From an uncultured Ignavibacteriales bacterium (GTDB taxonomy: Bacteria; Bacteroidota; Ignavibacteria; Ignavibacteriales; Ignavibacteriaceae), in the NCBI GenBank assembly GCA_903843135.1, contig CAIMOS010000076.1, forward strand, positions 1 to 46,579: a stretch of 46,579 nt of DNA, in the 5' to 3' direction. The notes under the pieces were generated by a model. It did no database searches and had not been told where the DNA came from. It saw only the letters and a program-made list of their open reading frames with translations. Both the position numbers and the translations under genes were made by a program. Of this stretch, positions 42,228-46,579 are shown one piece after another (position 1 is the stretch's first letter; each line of letters begins with the position of its first letter).

Positions 42228-43196
42228 TTAATTGAGATTGTTTATGTTAATTAATTCGTTATTTAATTTGCCAAATTTTCTTTGATAGAAGAATACACTT
42301 ACCACCCCAACGAGAACCGCGAACCAGAGGGTTGCGATACGTATTATAAATGTTGAAGCAACTCCCACTTCAGGAGAAGCGCCCTGCCCTATTACGAGGA
42401 ACGTAAGAGATCCGTCTGTTAGTCCGAGTCCGCCGGGCAGCATTGCGATTGCACCAACAATGGTTGATAAACCGTAACTGAACGAAGCCCAAAAAAGTGA
42501 AACTTCGATATTAAAATTAACGAGAATAATGTAATATCCCAAACATTCAAAAAACCAGGAAAACAGGCTTAGAGCAACCATCAGAATCAATGGTTCGATT
42601 TTTAACATCCGGTACGAACTCTCATAAGCTTTCTCAAACCCCGATACAAATTTACCTGTAGACTTGAACCTTTCGAGGAATTTCATCAGGCGCACGGACA
42701 GATTATGGTTCGAGAGGAGAAATATCAGCAGTACAAAGAAAACCGCGGTACCTAAAACGACAACACCGCCATAATTATAAGTATATGCTCCGAGAGAAGC
42801 AATCAGGATCAGAGACAGGAAATCCGTGATCCTTTCGGCCAGAATTATCGGCGCCGTTTTACTGATCGGATCATTTGTGATCTGCCTGACCAGGTAGACT
42901 TTCAGAAGTTCACCCATCTTACCCGGGGTTACGCTCATCACGAGTCCGGACATAAAGATTGAAAGAGAGTCGGAGTACTTCAATTGAACTCCGAGCAGCT
43001 TGATATAATAATGCCACTTAAGAAAACGGACATAATAGTTGAAATATGAGAGCGCTAACACGGGCAGCAAGAAAAGCCAGTTGAATTTTCCAAAAGCGGC
43101 AATAACAAGGTCAAAATCAGCATAGAAGGAGAAAACAATGTAGATCAAGCCGGCTAATCCGACTGAGAGCAGAATCTTTTGCGAGAGGCCTTTCAT
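42228..43196 (-). CDS. Flippase-like/UPF0104 integral membrane protein
   Basis: A 322-residue polytopic protein with about eight transmembrane helices, of the lysylphosphatidylglycerol synthase transmembrane/UPF0104 class. Motifs seen are [13 protein letters not shown] (about 52-64), [17 protein letters not shown] (about 88-104), [10 protein letters not shown] (about 120-129) and the late [13 protein letters not shown] (about 255-267). Such proteins move or modify lipids; a stand-alone form without the synthase domain is common in Bacteroidota. It overlaps maf by 4 bp, so translation is coupled. Confidence 0.9.
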   Translation of the reverse strand: MKGLSQKILLSVGLAGLIYIVFSFYADFDLVIAAFGKFNWLFLLPVLALSYFNYYVRFLKWHYYIKLLGVQLKYSDSLSIFMSGLVMSVTPGKMGELLKVYLVRQITNDPISKTAPIILAERITDFLSLILIASLGAYTYNYGGVVVLGTAVFFVLLIFLLSNHNLSVRLMKFLERFKSTGKFVSGFEKAYESSYRMLKIEPLILMVALSLFSWFFECLGYYIILVNFNIEVSLFWASFSYGLSTIVGAIAMLPGGLGLTDGSLTFLVIGQGASPEVGVASTFIIRIATLWFAVLVGVVSVFFYQRKFGKLNNELININNLN

Positions 43197-43777
43197 TTGT
43201 TTATTACCTCCCCTATTGCCTGGTAAATTTTTGTCAAGGGGAGGCCGACCACATTATAGTAGCAGCCTGAAATCTTTTTGACGAACACCGCGCCGTAGTC
43301 ATCCTGGATTCCGTAAGCTCCTGCTTTATCCATCGGAGAGCCTGTGGACACATATTTGCGGATTTCCTCTTCGCCGAGTTTACGAAAAGTCACCCGGGTT
43401 TTTTCATAGCCGCAAACTGTATTCAGGTTCCTGGCGTTTGTGACGGCAAATCCGGTATAAACTATGTGTGTCCTGTTACTGAGAGTCCTGAGCATTCTGA
43501 CGGCATCCTTCTCGTTCTTCGGTTTCCCGAGAATTTTCCCGTCCAATGTCACAATAGTGTCTGCCGTAATTACAATCCCGTCATTAAATTCGGTCAAGGC
43601 CAAAGCCATTTTTTCCCTGGCGATGCGTTTAACTGCCTTTAACGGTGATTCCCGATCTAAGATTTTTTCTTCTGAATCAACAGAAATGAAGTCGGCTGTT
43701 TCAGCAATTAACTTAATTAGTTTCCTTCTTCGGGGTGATTGAGAGGCAAGGATAATATTGTGTTTAGCTGGATACAA
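43193..43777 (-). CDS. maf: Maf-family nucleotide pyrophosphatase
   Basis: A 194-residue house-cleaning NTP pyrophosphatase (dTTP/UTP or modified-pyrimidine type). It has the Maf loop SQSPRRRKLI (about 12-21), a K-RIAREKMALA helix, ITADTIVTLDGKILGKPK (about 69-86) with the catalytic Asp, and MDKAGAYGIQDDYGAVFVKK followed by SGCYYNVVGLPL. No ATG occurs before the Maf loop; the TTG at 43777 gives a normal N-terminus. It is the first gene of the operon ending with the EF-G-like gene. Confidence 0.93.
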   Translation of the reverse strand: MYPAKHNIILASQSPRRRKLIKLIAETADFISVDSEEKILDRESPLKAVKRIAREKMALALTEFNDGIVITADTIVTLDGKILGKPKNEKDAVRMLRTLSNRTHIVYTGFAVTNARNLNTVCGYEKTRVTFRKLGEEEIRKYVSTGSPMDKAGAYGIQDDYGAVFVKKISGCYYNVVGLPLTKIYQAIGEVINK

Positions 43778-43843
43778 GTTTTAGGCGGTAATTGATTGAG
43801 AGTTATTTGAGGGAGAGGAAGGGGCCGGAGTTTGTAACCGGAC

Positions 43844-44239
43844 CTATCTGAACATAGCTTTAATACTCCCCCAGGTCCTTTTTACATCAGATATATTATG
43901 GGTAACGGTGACTTCTTTGGAGAAAGTGTATTTGGAATCCCTGTCTACGATTTTAATCCGGTAAACGAAAAGATAGTCGGTTGTTTTAAAGACATTTTCG
44001 TCGATGAATGAGTAGAGGGAATTGTCACCTTTAGGAGTGATAGTCCCAAGACTTATATAATTGCCGTGCAGAGTTTTTCTTTCAACAACAAATTCCCTTA
44101 CATTGGTTTCATCGGCTGTTTTCCACTCCAGCTTAACATTGCCGTATTCGCTTCGGGCGGAGAAATACTCAAGGTATGCGCCGGCAAATACTGCAGAAGT
44201 TATCAAAAGAAAGAGCCCGAATGTTACAATCTTTTTCAT
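43844..44239 (-). CDS. Small exported FN3-like protein
   Basis: A 131-residue protein with a signal peptide (residues 1-19, cleavage near V-F-A|G). The mature part is a single beta-sandwich: L-E-Y-FSARSEYGNVKLEWKTADE, REFVVERK, YSFIDENV and YRIKIVDRDSKYTFSKEV. These correspond strand for strand to the FN3-like domain of the subtilase in this window (FTANTSENSVVLSWTTASE, FEIQRS, YSFIDQN, YRLKQIDYSGGINYSK). In large T9SS cargo this domain precedes the sorting domain, but here it stands alone and no sorting tail follows. It is divergent from the kinase-like gene across 191 bp. Confidence 0.75.
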   Translation of the reverse strand: MKKIVTFGLFLLITSAVFAGAYLEYFSARSEYGNVKLEWKTADETNVREFVVERKTLHGNYISLGTITPKGDNSLYSFIDENVFKTTDYLFVYRIKIVDRDSKYTFSKEVTVTHNISDVKRTWGSIKAMFR

Positions 44240-44430
44240 ATGCCCAATATATTCGTTTATTGAATAAAAAACAAGAAATTATTTCCCCGATTTCTCAAAA
44301 AATAAAGGTTCCCCCCCTGCCGAATTCACCCCTTAAGAATCCGATTTCAGGCCGGGCCTTTATATATTTTTATGAGAGACAGAAAATTTTGTATATTTAA
44401 AATTTATTATACGTTAAAATTAAGTCACAG
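44240..44430. other. Divergent intergenic region, no gene seen
   Basis: 191 bp between two divergent genes, so it should carry both promoters. It is AT-rich toward the kinase-like gene (from about 44365) and has a C-rich patch near 44313. I see no convincing operator, riboswitch or small RNA. Confidence 0.4.
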
Positions 44431-46579
44431 ATGCAAATCAGCAATATTAAGCTATTCTCCCAGGTAAATACATTAATGAATTCGGGTTTGCAGAACAAAT
44501 CTGGTTTCGTTGATGAGATTTGCGAATTCCTCGTAGAGGAATTCAAATTTCAATCAGCAATTCTCTTCCGGGTCACCGAAGATTCAAAGCTGCTGATTCT
44601 TGGCAAGTCATCCGGTTCAAAGAAATCATATCTGCCGAATACTTTATATGACTGTTCAAACTGTAAATTGCTGCACGGAAGCGGCGAAAATCTTCAGTTC
44701 CATACTGATGACTCTTGCCAGCTCCCTTCCATCGACCATATTCTCTATGAAGCCTGCCAGCTATTAAAAAGCAGCAATGGTGAGAGCTATTTTCTCAAGG
44801 TGTCGCAAAAAACTTCCTTTACTATGTCAGATAAAGAAAATATGGCGACAATGGGAAATTTTATAATTCATCTTCTCTCTAACTGGGGAGGGAAGTCCGA
44901 AAATGGAGATCTGACATTAGGGAAAATCCTCGCAGAGCTGTCGCCGGAATTCAGAAATCCTACAAACAGCATTCTCGGTTTTTCCTCCCTCCTCCTGGAA
45001 GAAAGGCTTACACCCGGACAAACCGAATATGTCTCCTCAACTAAAGATAACGCCCAGAAACTTGCTTTTCTTATCAACGATCTCGTTGATATCGCCAAAT
45101 GCGATTCGGGCTCTGTAATCGTGAACAATCTGCTGATCAAACTGGATGAATTTCTTGAAGAAATTAAGACCGCTTTCACAGATAAACTCGGAGAAAATGT
45201 TATACTTGATTATGTGATCGATAAAGGCGTCAGCAATAACATTAGAGTTGATTCAGTTAAACTCAAGTCTGCACTGATGAATTTCCTGGCCTACTTTTCG
45301 TATTCAACAATTAACGGTAAAATTCACCTCAGCATTACCCCTGCCGGCAAGGATAAAATCAATTTTAAAATCAGCAATGCGGGCGATTTCAAACCGCTTC
45401 ATTCACCCAAACATCTTTTCACTCAGCCCTATTCCGGCGACGATATAAGAAATAAATTTTCAAACAACACTGTTCTCGGACTCACACTGGCGAAAAAATA
45501 TATTGAACTTTTGAATGGAAGCCTGGATGTAAACACCTCTTCCGTAAGAGGCACAACCTTGAATTTTAAGATCAAGGCTGAGAGCCTTAATCCGATTGAG
45601 GCCACTATCCATTCACTCCCGAAAACTGAACAACGTAACCGGGTGCTGGTCATTGAAGATGACTACGCGACTTCCAAGCTGCTCTCAAACTACCTTAACA
45701 AATGGGGTTATGAACCTGCTATCGTGAATTCAGGCGAAAAGGCAATGCAGATCCTGCAAAAAGAAAAATATCTGGCTGTTATTATGGATATTGTGCTGCC
45801 GGATGTAAATGGCCTCGAACTGCTGAAGAAAATTCGTGAGATGGAGAATTGTAAGAATATGCCGGTCATAGTTTGTTCCGTTGAAGCTGAACAACAAAAA
45901 GCATTTATGATGGGTGCGGTAGAGTATTTCGTTAAACCGATCAAATACAAGGACCTGGTAGAAGTCCTCACCAGCTATAAATTAAAAAAGGATTCTAATG
46001 TTCTTTGCGTGGATGACGATATCCCCACTCTTAATCTTGTGAAGAGCGCCATTGAATCAGTCGGTTATAATGCAATTGCTGAGTCTTATTCCGTAAGAGT
46101 AATGGATCTGATTAAGGATATTCAGCTTGATCTCGCAATTGTTGACCTTGATATGCCCGAGGTGAACGGCTTTGAACTTATTAAACAAATCAAGTCCCTC
46201 CCCAAATTCGCCAATCTGCCGATTGTGATTTATACCGGCAAGGAAGATTATGCAGAGGACTTGAAAAAAATTGATGGTCTTTTTACGGACCTTCTGGACA
46301 AACGCAGTACAAAAATCGAGGACCTTGCGGATACAATAAATGCTATGATCAACAAATATGAAGAACCAACCCCGCCTGACGTTGCAGCAAAGCAATCAGA
46401 TGATCAGGTGAAAATTTTATTAGTTGAGGACTATAAACACTCACAAATTATTGTTACACGCCTCCTGAAGAAGAATAATTTCTCGTCAGTTGTTGTAGTG
46501 GAAAATGGAGCGGAGGCGGTTGAAAGGGTGAACCACCAAAAATTCGATCTTATCCTTATGGATATGCAAATGCCCGTAA
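44431..46579 (+). CDS. Hybrid histidine-kinase-like protein lacking the phospho-acceptor His, with three receiver domains (partial)
   Basis: An open frame from ATG 44431 to the window end gives 716 residues with no stop. Order: GAF-like input region (about 15-150, with DCSNC at 74-78); HisKA-like helices (about 160-220); degenerate HATPase-like domain (about 235-385); REC1 (about 403-515, Asp453 in IMDIVLPDVNG, Lys in VKPI); REC2 (about 522-640, Asp572 in VDLDMPEVNG); REC3 (from about 660, Asp711 in LMDMQMP, cut). In the H-box, S-P-E-F-R-N-P replaces S-H-E-(F/L)-R-T-P, so the phospho-His is Pro172. The N-box reads MNFLAYFSYS and the D-x-G-x-G box is replaced by SNAGDF, while a VLGLTLAK G2-like box remains. 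The receivers look intact, so it is probably a scaffold or phosphate sink rather than a kinase. Confidence 0.9.
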   Translation, partial: MQISNIKLFSQVNTLMNSGLQNKSGFVDEICEFLVEEFKFQSAILFRVTEDSKLLILGKSSGSKKSYLPNTLYDCSNCKLLHGSGENLQFHTDDSCQLPSIDHILYEACQLLKSSNGESYFLKVSQKTSFTMSDKENMATMGNFIIHLLSNWGGKSENGDLTLGKILAELSPEFRNPTNSILGFSSLLLEERLTPGQTEYVSSTKDNAQKLAFLINDLVDIAKCDSGSVIVNNLLIKLDEFLEEIKTAFTDKLGENVILDYVIDKGVSNNIRVDSVKLKSALMNFLAYFSYSTINGKIHLSITPAGKDKINFKISNAGDFKPLHSPKHLFTQPYSGDDIRNKFSNNTVLGLTLAKKYIELLNGSLDVNTSSVRGTTLNFKIKAESLNPIEATIHSLPKTEQRNRVLVIEDDYATSKLLSNYLNKWGYEPAIVNSGEKAMQILQKEKYLAVIMDIVLPDVNGLELLKKIREMENCKNMPVIVCSVEAEQQKAFMMGAVEYFVKPIKYKDLVEVLTSYKLKKDSNVLCVDDDIPTLNLVKSAIESVGYNAIAESYSVRVMDLIKDIQLDLAIVDLDMPEVNGFELIKQIKSLPKFANLPIVIYTGKEDYAEDLKKIDGLFTDLLDKRSTKIEDLADTINAMINKYEEPTPPDVAAKQSDDQVKILLVEDYKHSQIIVTRLLKKNNFSSVVVVENGAEAVERVNHQKFDLILMDMQMPV

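Overview
The window looks like a chromosomal segment of a Gram-negative bacterium from the Bacteroidota/Chlorobi side of the tree, most likely Ignavibacteria (Ignavibacterium/Melioribacter-like). The reasons are: a secreted subtilase ending in the NYPNPFNP-type C-terminal sorting domain used with type IX secretion; GldL/GldM-like motor genes; exported proteins cut after A-Q; many signal-peptide outer-membrane proteins; a porin-cytochrome cluster; and a fused NagZ/serine-hydrolase. This is inferred from gene content, since no 16S gene is present. Coding density is very high: no gene-free stretch exceeds about 280 bp. I see no tRNA, rRNA, IS element, prophage or CRISPR array.

Layout. (1) 1-7016, minus strand: a GldL-like and a short GldM-like inner-membrane pair, an intrinsic terminator/attenuator, then a secreted Ig-like protein, three outer-membrane proteins (two of them clear paralogues) and the start of a fourth exported protein. 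This is the most unusual locus and may be a divergent T9SS/gliding-type trans-envelope machine. (2) 7276-13968, minus: three SurA/parvulin-type chaperones (two of them lipoproteins) overlapping head to tail, a MoxR AAA+ ATPase and a DUF2254-like membrane protein; envelope biogenesis. (3) 14246-18320, minus: the T9SS-type subtilase and methionyl-tRNA synthetase. (4) 18394-23297, plus: rmuC, a DUF1207-like exported protein, an ABC-2 exporter and a LolA-like protein. (5) 23308-30872, minus: a peptidoglycan-recycling operon made of a small membrane protein, GlcNAc-kinase-like protein, AmpG-like permease with an inserted beta-sandwich, exported NagZ-beta-lactamase fusion and cytosolic NagZ. (6) 31001-32727, plus: a cysteine-desulfurase-like enzyme and a DUF2892 protein. 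(7) 32976-37407, plus: tetraheme cytochrome, outer-membrane barrel, 14-heme cytochrome, 7-heme lipoprotein and MarR regulator, a probable porin-cytochrome conduit for extracellular electron transfer. (8) 37431-43777, minus: HIT protein, then an EF-G-like GTPase, DUF948, YtxH, isocitrate dehydrogenase, flippase-like membrane protein and Maf. (9) 43844-46579: a small exported FN3-like protein and, divergently, a hybrid histidine-kinase-like protein that has lost its phospho-acceptor histidine but keeps three receiver domains; it runs off the window.

The themes are envelope assembly and secretion (1-3, 9), cell-wall turnover (5) and respiration to external acceptors (7). All homology statements come from reading motifs by eye; no database search was run.
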